This document shows, in pieces, positions 1 through 7,327 of a DNA stretch of 45,456 nucleotides. Position 1 is the first letter of the stretch; each line of letters starts with the position of its first letter. This DNA comes from Gammaproteobacteria bacterium (GTDB lineage: Bacteria > Pseudomonadota > Gammaproteobacteria > Ga0077536), in assembly GCA_009692265.1 (NCBI GenBank), contig SHZM01000023.1, positions 1 through 45,456 of the forward strand. Reading direction: 5' to 3'. Position numbers and translations under genes: made by a program. The notes below the pieces were generated by a model. That model did no database searches and was not told the DNA's origin. It saw only the letters and a list, made by a program, of their open reading frames with translations.

Positions 1-375
1 TAATCGAAGACCTCACAGTAGCCTTGATCAAAAGACACCGGATCAGGTCTACTTTGCATCACTGCCAGTGGCCACGGCAGCTTAAACATCCGCGGAGAAT
101 CCACTTATAGATTCCGGCCCACTGTGCAGACGATTGGGGCCAGCTCTGTCGCCGCAAAAATAGCGCGACTTGCTTGCGCTCGCGCGAAACGCTTTTAATC
201 TGTTACCGCCCTGGGTGATTTGAAAATCGACCCTCGCAACCGGCACGCTGGCGACGAAGGGCGTGCCCTGGGCCTTTTGGCATTGCTGGCAATAGCATAG
301 GAACACGGCGGTTGGTGATCGAGCGACGGTATATCGAACCGTCCCGCATAGACAACCGCCGGCGACGGCGGTCAT
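1..375 (-). pseudogene. GFA/CENP-V-family (glutathione-dependent formaldehyde-activating-like) gene, disrupted
   Basis: The start codon at 373-375 overlaps the stop of the upstream methyltransferase in an ATGA, so the two were translationally coupled. The N-terminal half shows the family's zinc-ligand pattern: GGCLCGTVRY, then CYCQQCQKAQGTPF and later YFCGD. Within a run of four G (136-139, C on the coding strand) the frame shifts. The next frame carries the expected continuation (APIVCTVGRN, then after a TAA at 105-107, MFKLPWPLAVMQ and DPVSFDQGYCEVFD up to the window edge). So a one-base insertion and a nonsense codon separate two recognisable halves. The usual CGxCG second zinc pair reads CGDRAG, so one ligand is also lost. 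The 3' end lies at or just beyond base 1. The lesions are read directly; the ancestral protein is inferred from family recall. Confidence 0.7.
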
Positions 376-1121
376 CGCCTGGTCGCTGTAAAACGTAGCC
401 GTACGTAATCCAATTCCCAAACCCCGTCCTCACGCAAGATCTGGGGACGGATCCGGTCGCGAACCTGCGCAACCAACGAAGCTTGTCCGGATTCAGGGAT
501 CGCGTTGAGAAACGATTGGGTCATCAGCCGCAACCAATCGCCGACATCCCCCGGAAGCGGTGTAGGGCGGGCGAACAATCCGATGGCGTTAACCACGAAT
601 CCCGCCTGGGCGAGGTGCGCCGCGTATTCGTCAGCGCTCGGGAAATACCACGGGTTAAATGGACCGACCGCAATACCACGGTCGGCTAATTCGGCCGAAT
701 ACGCTGAGACCACGCTCTCGACATTGCCAACGCCACCCATCTCCCCGACGAACCGGCCGCCAGGTTTCAACGCGCGCTCGACTGCCGCAATGACCCGAGT
801 CGGTTCGAGCATCCAATGCAGTGCCGCGTTGCTGAACACTGCGTCGAATTCGTTCTCGAACGACAGCGCATGACCGTCGATTACTCGTGCGTCCAGGCCA
901 CGTTTGGTAGCCGCGGCAATTTGCGTGGGACTACTGTCGACGCCAACGACTGCAGCGCCAGAGGCTGCGAGCTGGACAGTTAAAGCGCCGTCGCCACAGC
1001 CAAGATCGAGGATCCGCTCGTGCGGCTGAGGTGCCAGCACCGCGAGCAGCGGCGCGCCTAACGCAGCGACGAATCCCGCATCGCGCTGGTAAATCGTCGG
1101 GTCCCACGTTTGAGTAACCAT
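372..1121 (-). CDS. Class I SAM-dependent methyltransferase (trans-aconitate methyltransferase-like)
   Basis: A 249-residue protein with the Rossmann methyltransferase motif I ILDLGCGDG near residues 45-53, the motif II acid in VVGVDSS, and FDAVFSNAALHWM in motif IV, typical of Tam and related small-molecule methyltransferases. The opening TWDPTIYQRD also resembles Tam. The substrate cannot be read from sequence. An in-frame ATG lies 33 nt further upstream, but I chose the ATG at 1119-1121 because the homologous region starts there and a perfect TATAAT sits six bases before it, inside the longer version. It is divergent from the AcuI-like gene and overlaps the decayed GFA gene by 4 bp. Confidence 0.8.
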   Translation of the reverse strand: MVTQTWDPTIYQRDAGFVAALGAPLLAVLAPQPHERILDLGCGDGALTVQLAASGAAVVGVDSSPTQIAAATKRGLDARVIDGHALSFENEFDAVFSNAALHWMLEPTRVIAAVERALKPGGRFVGEMGGVGNVESVVSAYSAELADRGIAVGPFNPWYFPSADEYAAHLAQAGFVVNAIGLFARPTPLPGDVGDWLRLMTQSFLNAIPESGQASLVAQVRDRIRPQILREDGVWELDYVRLRFTATRR

Positions 1122-1127
1122 GCCGGG

Positions 1128-1155
1128 ATTATAGAGTGCAGCCTTCGCGTACAAT
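1128..1155. promoter_or_regulatory. Overlapping divergent promoters (methyltransferase and acuI)
   Basis: On the minus strand TATAAT occupies 1128-1133, with a weak TTGTAC -35 at 1149-1154 (15-bp spacer). It ends 6 nt before the methyltransferase ATG, so the transcript would be nearly leaderless. On the plus strand TACAAT at 1150-1155 is a -10 candidate for the acuI-like gene and falls on the same bases as the opposite -35. The hexamers are seen; the activity is inferred. Confidence 0.4.
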
Positions 1156-1188
1156 ACCCCTCATCATCCATCCAACGAGGACCTACCA

Positions 1189-2181
1189 GTGAGCGATTCG
1201 ATCCGCGCCATCGTGGCCGAAGAACAAGACGGCAAAATCAAAGGGCGATTGAAGACAATCAGCTCCGCAGAACTTGCAAATGAAGACGTTTTAATCGACG
1301 TTGCGTATTCGACGGTGAATTACAAGGATGGTCTGGCCGTCACCGGCAAGGGCAAGATCTGTCGGCGCACACCCTTGGTCTGTGGCATTGATCTCTCGGG
1401 GACGGTGCGAGAATCGCGTGATCCGACTTGGAAGATCGGCGATCGAGTGCTAGTGAATGGCTATGGCCTGTCCGAAGATCAAGGGGGTGGATACGCCCAG
1501 CAACAACGCGTGAAGCCGGAGTTCCTCGTGCACGTGCCTGATTCTCTAAGTTTGTACGACACAATGGCGATCGGCACGGCCGGCTACACGGCGATGCTCA
1601 GCGTCAATGCCGTGCTTGATCACGGCGTGAAGCCCGAACACGGGCCGGTGGTCGTTTCTGGCGCCGCGGGTGGCGTTGGCTCGGTTTCTATCATGTTACT
1701 CAAGCAACTCGGCTACCAAGTAGCCGCGGTCACTGGGCGCCCAGAGCTTGGCGATTATTTGAAAAGTATCGGCGCGAGCGAAATCGTTGATCGCACGGAA
1801 CTCGCGCGCGACGCAAAGCCGTTGGAGAAAGATCGCTGGGCGGCTGGTATCGACAGTGTCGGGGCAACCACCCTGGCAACAATCCTCGCGCAAACGAAGT
1901 CAGAAGGGCTGGTGGCGGCCTGCGGCCTGGCCGGCGGGGTCGGTTTACCGTCGACCGTCATGCCCTTCATTATTCGCGGCGTGACTCTGCGTGGTATTGA
2001 TTCAGTGCAGTGTGCGATGGCTCGACGGGTACGCGCATGGGCGGATCTCGGACGTCTGCTCGATACGAAAGCGCTTGCGCAAGTGTCAGTCACCGAGCCG
2101 CTATCGCGGGTACCGGAGTTAGCTGAAGAAATTCTCGCCGGAAAAATCAGAGGAAGAGTTGTAATCGACGTTAACGCCTAG
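1189..2181 (+). CDS. acuI: AcuI/YhdH-type acrylyl-CoA reductase (NADPH), MDR family
   Basis: A 330-residue medium-chain dehydrogenase/reductase. The N-terminal GroES-like domain carries the AcuI/YhdH hallmarks NYKDGLAVTGKGKI and GIDLSGTV. The nucleotide-binding domain has VVVSGAAGGVGSVSIMLL near residues 150-167, followed by AVTGRPE. No zinc-ligand pattern is seen, as expected for this branch. Family members reduce acryloyl-CoA to propanoyl-CoA with NADPH and detoxify this electrophile. The start is GTG at 1189, preceded by CGAGGA at 1176-1181. The stop faces the HugZ-like gene across a short hairpin. The family is clear; the physiological substrate is inferred from relatives. Confidence 0.85.
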   Translation: MSDSIRAIVAEEQDGKIKGRLKTISSAELANEDVLIDVAYSTVNYKDGLAVTGKGKICRRTPLVCGIDLSGTVRESRDPTWKIGDRVLVNGYGLSEDQGGGYAQQQRVKPEFLVHVPDSLSLYDTMAIGTAGYTAMLSVNAVLDHGVKPEHGPVVVSGAAGGVGSVSIMLLKQLGYQVAAVTGRPELGDYLKSIGASEIVDRTELARDAKPLEKDRWAAGIDSVGATTLATILAQTKSEGLVAACGLAGGVGLPSTVMPFIIRGVTLRGIDSVQCAMARRVRAWADLGRLLDTKALAQVSVTEPLSRVPELAEEILAGKIRGRVVIDVNA

Positions 2182-2193
2182 TCGTCGGTCAGT

Positions 2194-2225
2194 GACGTTG
2201 AGCATTGCATCAGGCGCTCAGCGTC
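2194..2225. terminator. Hairpin between convergent acuI and hugZ-like genes
   Basis: GACGTTGAGC at 2194-2203 pairs with GCTCAGCGTC at 2216-2225 (10 bp with one G-T wobble, 12-nt loop). It overlaps the HugZ-like stop codon and lies 12 bp after the acuI stop. There is no clear T tract, so the call is modest. Confidence 0.4.
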
Positions 2226-2922
2226 GCGCCAAAGCGACTAACGCCTGCCGCACTTCAATTGGCGAATTGACAGGCGTTTCGAACGCGATCCGCAGAACGC
2301 GAGCACCCACCAGCAAATGGAAACCGTAGCGATCGCAACCCGCGAATTGCGGAGTAACCGAGTCGACGTCGTCAACCAGTAAGGACGCGCAGTATTTTCG
2401 CATCGCGGCCACGTGATCGGCATTCATGTGGTCGACCATGCCGGCTTCTTCTACGGCGGTGAAGGGGTTCACCGGCAGTACCTCCTCGGGCTCCAGCCAA
2501 TGAATTGCGCCGAAGCCACCGATGAAGCGCAATCGACGTGGCTGCAGCCGCCAAAACAAAAACCCATGGGTTTGATGATAGCCACGAGCCTCCGGAAAAC
2601 ACCGGTAATAGCGCTCTGGCGTATCTTGATCGCCGATATCGATAAGCGATGCATCGGCAATCAACGTCAGGCGACCGTTGGCTTGTAAGTCAGGCGCACC
2701 GCGATCAAACACGATCAGCGATACACGCGAATCGGCTTTGATATTCTTCGTATGCTGCGCGATGTCGGCGATCAAGATAATCGGCGCACCCTGCCGATCG
2801 AGACAAAACGGCACGACCGATCCGAATGGATAGCCCGCTATCGAGACCGAGAGGGTGGATAGCACGCCGTCGTAACATTGCAGGAGGAGGGAGCGCGCTT
2901 CCTGTTGAGGCGTATCAGCCAT
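2218..2922 (-). CDS. HugZ-like FMN-binding split-barrel protein with C-terminal DUF2470 domain
   Basis: A 234-residue protein. The first ~150 residues form a pyridoxamine-phosphate-oxidase-type split barrel (LSTLSVSIAGYPFGSVVPF, then NIKADSRVSLIVFD). The last ~80 residues form the DUF2470 module with VDHMNADHVAAM. This two-domain layout is that of HugZ-family haem-utilisation proteins; some act as haem oxygenases, others have no known activity. Its ATG lies inside the liuD stop region: the bases ATGGCTGA are shared, an 8-bp overlap, so it is the third gene of the carboxylase operon. Why a haem/FMN-type protein is coupled to a leucine carboxylase is unknown. Confidence 0.75.
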   Translation of the reverse strand: MADTPQQEARSLLLQCYDGVLSTLSVSIAGYPFGSVVPFCLDRQGAPIILIADIAQHTKNIKADSRVSLIVFDRGAPDLQANGRLTLIADASLIDIGDQDTPERYYRCFPEARGYHQTHGFLFWRLQPRRLRFIGGFGAIHWLEPEEVLPVNPFTAVEEAGMVDHMNADHVAAMRKYCASLLVDDVDSVTPQFAGCDRYGFHLLVGARVLRIAFETPVNSPIEVRQALVALARR

Positions 2923-4933
2923 TTGCCTGATTCTCGTTCGATTCCAGCGCGGCTTCGAGTTTAATCAACTCCACTCCTTCGGCGAGAACTTGTTCACCAA
3001 CGCTGAGTCGAATTTCGCTGACGATGCCATCGAAGGGTGCATTGATCGTGTGCTCTATTTTCATCGCCTCAAGCACCAATAGTGGGGTGCCACGCGACAC
3101 TTTATCGCCGACCTTGACGAGGACGGCAGTGATCGCGCCGGGCATCGGCGCGACGAGTTTATCAACCGCTTCTTCCAGGTCTTCTCCACTGTGCAGGGGA
3201 TCGAAGGGTTGCACCCGCGTGTGAGTGCCTGCATAAAAAAGATGCTGCTCGCGCGCGGTAGTGACAATCGTCCCGGTAAGTCTGCTTTCAGTACTGGCCA
3301 GTTGCAGAACTCCGCCAACGACTTCAAATGCGCTCACGAACAACCGTGCGTTCCCGCTCCTTGCCTCCCAACCAGCGGCAACTTGGTGTATCTCAACCGA
3401 AGTCACGGCGTTCTGATATTTCCAGGAGAATTCGAACGACAACGAAGTGTTGAGCCTAAAGCCGATTAATTTCGCCCAGGGTGATTCTGGCGCTGCTGAA
3501 AGTTGCGCGCGAGCGGCGATCTCGGTCAACGCATGGAACGCGAGCAACACCCAGGCCTCGAACGGAACCGGCGTTTCCCGTGGCAGCAATTCCCCGCAGG
3601 CATCTTCGACAAAATGCGTATCGCAACCACCCGCCAGATAACCCTCGTGCGCGAGGATGTTTTGCAGATAATCAATGTTGGTGGCGACCCCCACGATTTC
3701 GGTCGCGGCGAGCGCATGCCGCATGCGTTGCAGCGCTTCAGCCCGGTTCGCGCCGTCGGTGATCACCTTCGCGATCATCGCGTCGTAGTAAGGCGTCACC
3801 GAATCTCCACTGACAACGCCACTGTCCACTCGCACACTTTCGGTTTCGTGGGGAAGTCGTAGATGCACCAGTTGCCCAATTCCAGGTAAGAAATCGTGCG
3901 CGGGATCTTCTGCGTACACGCGCACTTCCACCGCGTGTCCCTCGCAGCGAATGTCGGACTGGCGCAGCGGTAGCGTCTCACCGGAGGCTACCCGTAACTG
4001 CCATTCCACGAGGTCAAGGCCGGTAATCCGCTCTGTGACCGGGTGTTCAACCTGGAGTCGCGTATTCATCTCGATGAAGTACACGGCACCTGCCTTGTCG
4101 ATAATGAACTCGACGGTACCCGCGCCGACATAATTCACCGCACGTGCTGCTTGCAGCGCCGCGTTGAATAATTGCTTGCGCTGGTCGTCGCTTAGCAATA
4201 TCGCGGGAGCCTCTTCGACCATTTTTTGATGACGCCGCTGTAGCGAGCAATCCCGCTCAAACAGATGGACGATGTTGCCCTGCGTATCGCCGAACACCTG
4301 GACTTCGATATGCCGCGGATTCTCGATGTAGCGTTCGAGCAGAACCGCGGAATCGCCAACCGCCGACAGCGCTTCGCGCTGCGCGGAGGCGAGCGCCGCA
4401 GCGAATTCGGCGAAATCGCGGACGACGCGCATGCCACGACCGCCGCCGCCCGCAGTGGCTTTAATTAGCAGTGGTAAGCCCACTTCGTGCGCGGCGGAGG
4501 TTAAACCTGCCGTTGACTGATCTGAGCCGTAGTAACCCGGCACGAGTGGAACGGCATGGCCGCTCATTAGTGCCTTGGCTTCGCTTTTTGAACCCATAAT
4601 CCGGATCGCGTCGACCCCGGGCCCTATGAAGACGACTCCGGCCTTCGCGCAGGCCTCGGCAAACTCTGAGTTCTCGGATAGAAACCCATAGCCAGGATGG
4701 ATCGCTTGCGCCCCGGTTGCCGCGGCAGCGGCAAGAATCTTGTCGCCCGCGAGGTAGCTCTGACTCGATGGCGCAGGACCGATGGCGATGGCTTCGTCAG
4801 CCGCTCGTACATGCAAGGCATTCGCGTCAGCCGCGGAATAAATCGCGACTGTCTTAATACCCAAACGCCGCGCGGTTTTGATGATCCGGCAGGCAATTTC
4901 GCCGCGGTTGGCGATAAGAATTTTTTCAAACAT
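2915..4933 (-). CDS. liuD: 3-methylcrotonyl-CoA carboxylase, biotin-containing alpha subunit
   Basis: A 672-residue fused biotin carboxylase/biotin carrier protein. The N terminus FEKILIANRGEIACRII and the ATP-grasp loop KATAGGGGRGMR, followed by FIEMNTRLQVEHPVTE, mark the carboxylase domain (about residues 1-450). The biotinyl domain is at the C terminus, with the biotin-accepting lysine at about 625 in LEAMKIEH (the common form is AMKME or AMKM). It carboxylates biotin with ATP and bicarbonate for transfer to 3-methylcrotonyl-CoA in leucine breakdown. The assignment over propionyl- or geranyl-CoA carboxylase rests on the adjacent MCC-type beta subunit and LiuR-like regulator. The start ATG is 4 bp after the liuB stop. 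Confidence 0.88.
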   Translation of the reverse strand: MFEKILIANRGEIACRIIKTARRLGIKTVAIYSAADANALHVRAADEAIAIGPAPSSQSYLAGDKILAAAAATGAQAIHPGYGFLSENSEFAEACAKAGVVFIGPGVDAIRIMGSKSEAKALMSGHAVPLVPGYYGSDQSTAGLTSAAHEVGLPLLIKATAGGGGRGMRVVRDFAEFAAALASAQREALSAVGDSAVLLERYIENPRHIEVQVFGDTQGNIVHLFERDCSLQRRHQKMVEEAPAILLSDDQRKQLFNAALQAARAVNYVGAGTVEFIIDKAGAVYFIEMNTRLQVEHPVTERITGLDLVEWQLRVASGETLPLRQSDIRCEGHAVEVRVYAEDPAHDFLPGIGQLVHLRLPHETESVRVDSGVVSGDSVTPYYDAMIAKVITDGANRAEALQRMRHALAATEIVGVATNIDYLQNILAHEGYLAGGCDTHFVEDACGELLPRETPVPFEAWVLLAFHALTEIAARAQLSAAPESPWAKLIGFRLNTSLSFEFSWKYQNAVTSVEIHQVAAGWEARSGNARLFVSAFEVVGGVLQLASTESRLTGTIVTTAREQHLFYAGTHTRVQPFDPLHSGEDLEEAVDKLVAPMPGAITAVLVKVGDKVSRGTPLLVLEAMKIEHTINAPFDGIVSEIRLSVGEQVLAEGVELIKLEAALESNENQANG

Positions 4934-4939
4934 GCGGAG

Positions 4940-6547
4940 CTACATCCGGAAGACGCCAAAGGGCGTCTGTTCGATCGGGGCGTTAAGCGCCGCGGAAATG
5001 CCCAGGCCGAGTACATTGCGGGTATCGGTGGGATCGATGATGCCGTCGTCCCACAACCGTGCGGTTGCGTAATAAGGGTGACCCTGCGCCTCGTATTGGT
5101 CCCTGATTGGCGCCTTGAACTTCTCTTCATCCGCAGGCGGCCAGTGCTTACCTTGAAGCTCGAAATTGTCCTTGCGCACCTGCGCCAGCACCGCTGCGGC
5201 TTGCTCTCCACCCATTACCGAAATTCGCGCGTTCGGCCAGGTCCACAGGAAACGTGGACCGTAGGCGCGACCGCACATACCGTAATTTCCAGCACCAAAG
5301 CTGCCTCCGATAATCACCGTGAACTTTGGCACTTTAGCGCAAGCCACCGCCGTGACGAGCTTTGCGCCATCCTTCGCGATTCCGCCGGCCTCGTATTTCG
5401 AACCCACCATAAAACCGGTGATGTTCTGCAGGAACACAAGCGGGATCCCACGTTGGCAGCACAGTTCAATGAAATGCGCGCCCTTGAGCGCTGACTCGGA
5501 AAAAAGAATGCCGTTGTTGGCAATGATCCCAACGGGATAGCCGAAGAGATGAGAGAAACCGGTGATCAACGTGGTGCCGTACAACGCTTTAAATTCCTGA
5601 AAGCGACTCCCATCGACTACCCGCGCGATTACCTCGCGCACATCGTACGGCTTGCGCAGATCGGTCGGGACGATACCGTAAAGCTCCTCCGCCGCATAAA
5701 CAGGTGGCTCGACGGCGGCGATCTCAAGAGTTGGACGTTTGGAGTGATTCAGGTTGGCAACCATGCGACGAGCGATCTCCAGCGCATGTGCATCGTTACG
5801 GGCGTAGTGATCGGTGACACCAGATTTTCGCGAGTGGACATCCGCGCCGCCGAGATCTTCGGCCGAGACGATTTCGCCGGTCGCTGCTTTTACGAGCGGC
5901 GGGCCGCCGAGAAAGATGGTGCCTTGGTTACGGACAATCACCGATTCATCCGACATCGCCGGAACGTACGCGCCGCCGGCAGTACACGAGCCCATGACGA
6001 CGGCGAGTTGGGGGATGCCAAGCCCGGACATCGTTGCCTGGTTATAGAAGATCCGTCCAAAGTGTTCACGATCCGGAAAGACTTCGTCCTGCTTTGGGAG
6101 GAAGGCGCCGCCCGAGTCGACAAGATAGAGGCACGGGAGCCGGTTCTCGCGGGCGATCTCCTGGGCTCGCAGATGCTTCTTCACGGTTTCGGGGTAATAG
6201 GTACCGCCTTTTACGGTCGCGTCGTTCGCCACCACGAGGCATTCGACTCCGTTGACTCTTCCGATCCCGGTGACAATCCCGGCGCTCGGCACTTCGTTGT
6301 CATACATTCCGAGGGCGGCGAGTTGCGAAAGTTCGAGAAAGGGGCTGCCCGGATCAAGCAGGGCGTTGATACGTTCACGCGCCAGTAATTTGCCGCGGGC
6401 GCGATGCTTCGCTCGCGCAGCGTCACCGCCCCCGCCGTTGGTCGAGCCAACCTGCACTTTGAGGTCTTCAACCACCGCGTGCATGGAGGCGAAATTCTGC
6501 TGATACAGCGGCGCACGCGTATCGACTAGGGAACGAAACTGGGTCAT
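4940..6547 (-). CDS. liuB: 3-methylcrotonyl-CoA carboxylase, carboxyltransferase beta subunit
   Basis: A 535-residue carboxyltransferase of the crotonase-like fold, the expected length for MCC-beta. Recognisable blocks are [28 protein letters not shown] and [17 protein letters not shown] in the first CT half, and the oxyanion-type region [18 protein letters not shown] in the second. It transfers CO2 from carboxybiotin on LiuD to 3-methylcrotonyl-CoA, giving 3-methylglutaconyl-CoA. It is the first structural gene of the operon, 59 bp downstream of liuR, with a LiuR-like palindrome in that gap. The liuA, liuC and liuE genes that usually accompany it are not in the window. Confidence 0.92.
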   Translation of the reverse strand: MTQFRSLVDTRAPLYQQNFASMHAVVEDLKVQVGSTNGGGGDAARAKHRARGKLLARERINALLDPGSPFLELSQLAALGMYDNEVPSAGIVTGIGRVNGVECLVVANDATVKGGTYYPETVKKHLRAQEIARENRLPCLYLVDSGGAFLPKQDEVFPDREHFGRIFYNQATMSGLGIPQLAVVMGSCTAGGAYVPAMSDESVIVRNQGTIFLGGPPLVKAATGEIVSAEDLGGADVHSRKSGVTDHYARNDAHALEIARRMVANLNHSKRPTLEIAAVEPPVYAAEELYGIVPTDLRKPYDVREVIARVVDGSRFQEFKALYGTTLITGFSHLFGYPVGIIANNGILFSESALKGAHFIELCCQRGIPLVFLQNITGFMVGSKYEAGGIAKDGAKLVTAVACAKVPKFTVIIGGSFGAGNYGMCGRAYGPRFLWTWPNARISVMGGEQAAAVLAQVRKDNFELQGKHWPPADEEKFKAPIRDQYEAQGHPYYATARLWDDGIIDPTDTRNVLGLGISAALNAPIEQTPFGVFRM

Positions 6548-6594
6548 AGAGAGGGGAACCTTATGCGTTGAATCAACTTGAACTAAATTGAGAT

Positions 6595-6610
6595 TTAACG
6601 TGAACGTTAA
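6595..6610. promoter_or_regulatory. LiuR-like operator upstream of liuB
   Basis: TTAACGTGAACGTTAA is a near-perfect 16-bp palindrome in the liuR-liuB gap, overlapping the liuR stop codon and about 48 bp before the liuB ATG. It shares the ACGTnnACGTTAA core with the site upstream of liuR. Its place and form fit the known type of LiuR site; binding is inferred. Confidence 0.55.
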
Positions 6611-7026
6611 GTAAGGTCGAGTGAAATTTGGACGCTTCGAGCCGGTTGGCGTTTCACCAACGCCGCGAGAGCGCGTTCCTCGACCACGTCCATGGCATTT
6701 AATGTTTCATTTATATCATTGAATTTATTAATTAATTCTTTTCTTTTGGTATGCAGTTTTTGCAATAAGAAGAATAACTGACGCGGATCGTCTGGTTGAG
6801 TCGGGTCCTGCATCTCTATGATTTCTTTGATTTCTTCCAGCGAGAAGCCTAGACGCTTCCCACGCAAGGCGAGCTCTAGCCTAACCTTATCTTTATCTGA
6901 GTAAATGCGGTTAACACCTTGTCTTTTAGGAAGTACTAGACCCTTCATCTCATAAAACCTTAAGGTTCTGGGAGTGATGGAAAAGGCTTGGGCTAAATCG
7001 CTAATCGAGTATTCGAGGTCTGGCAT
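6607..7026 (-). CDS. liuR: LiuR-type MerR-family transcriptional regulator
   Basis: A 139-residue MerR-family protein. The N-terminal winged helix-turn-helix reads [20 protein letters not shown] and continues [20 protein letters not shown] dimerisation helix follows (residues about 75-125), rich in K, E, L and N. There is no cysteine cluster, so it is not a metal sensor of the classic type. LiuR controls branched-chain amino-acid catabolism in Gammaproteobacteria; the adjacent MCC genes and flanking palindromes support this. Base composition in the central part (6700-6790) is more AT-rich than in its neighbours. A -10/-35 pair and an operator lie just upstream, consistent with autoregulation. 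Confidence 0.85.
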   Translation of the reverse strand: MPDLEYSISDLAQAFSITPRTLRFYEMKGLVLPKRQGVNRIYSDKDKVRLELALRGKRLGFSLEEIKEIIEMQDPTQPDDPRQLFFLLQKLHTKRKELINKFNDINETLNAMDVVEERALAALVKRQPARSVQISLDLT

Positions 7027-7040
7027 AGAGAGCCTTTAGG

Positions 7041-7084
7041 CTTACGTTTACGTTAACTCTAGTTTTTTTTGCTGTACGCGGCAA
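7041..7084 (-). promoter_or_regulatory. liuR promoter with overlapping LiuR-like operator
   Basis: On the minus strand TTGCCG (7079-7084), a 17-bp spacer and TAGAGT (7056-7061) form a sigma-70-like promoter. Immediately downstream CTTACGTTTACGTTAA (7041-7056, plus strand) matches the second operator in its ACGTnnACGTTAA core and would cover the transcription start, 15 bp before the liuR ATG. This suggests autorepression; activity is inferred. Confidence 0.45.
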
Positions 7085-7327
7085 TGGAAATGTTCAGGCA
7101 CGGTCGCGAGAGAATAACCTTGCTCCCGTAGCGGGTATCCGAGTCGAGTTACTTCGCAACGACTGTCCTTGGTAATCCCGCTCCTGTAGCGAACTCGCCG
7201 ATTGTGATGTGTGCTGGGCTATACTCGCGGGCCCTAATTTCAACCGCGACTTCCAGGTTCATTGAGCTACCCGGAAGCCGCATCCAGGTAATCGCCGGAA
7301 GGCCTACAAAAGGAAGGAACTCGACTC
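7085..7327. other. Intergenic region between liuR and the bifunctional fatty-oxidation gene
   Basis: No gene is seen here; the whole gene-free gap is 7027-7327. It holds a 12-bp direct repeat with one mismatch (GCTCCCGTAGCG at 7122-7133 and GCTCCTGTAGCG at 7180-7191) flanking a small bulged hairpin (AGTC/GACT and GTT/AAC, within 7142-7164), reminiscent of REP-type intergenic repeats. Further right are a -10-like TATACT at 7220-7225 without a good -35, a 5'-UTR hairpin (CTTCC-GGT pairing with ACC-GGAAG, 7250-7277), and a strong AAGGAAGGA ribosome site ending about 9 nt before the ATG at 7328. Confidence 0.4.

Noticed and set aside
4697..6388. Long open frames on the plus strand (about 265 and 279 codons) opposite liuD/liuB
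   Set aside because: They lie wholly antisense to well-supported carboxylase genes, have no recognisable motifs, and reflect the codon bias of the opposite strand.
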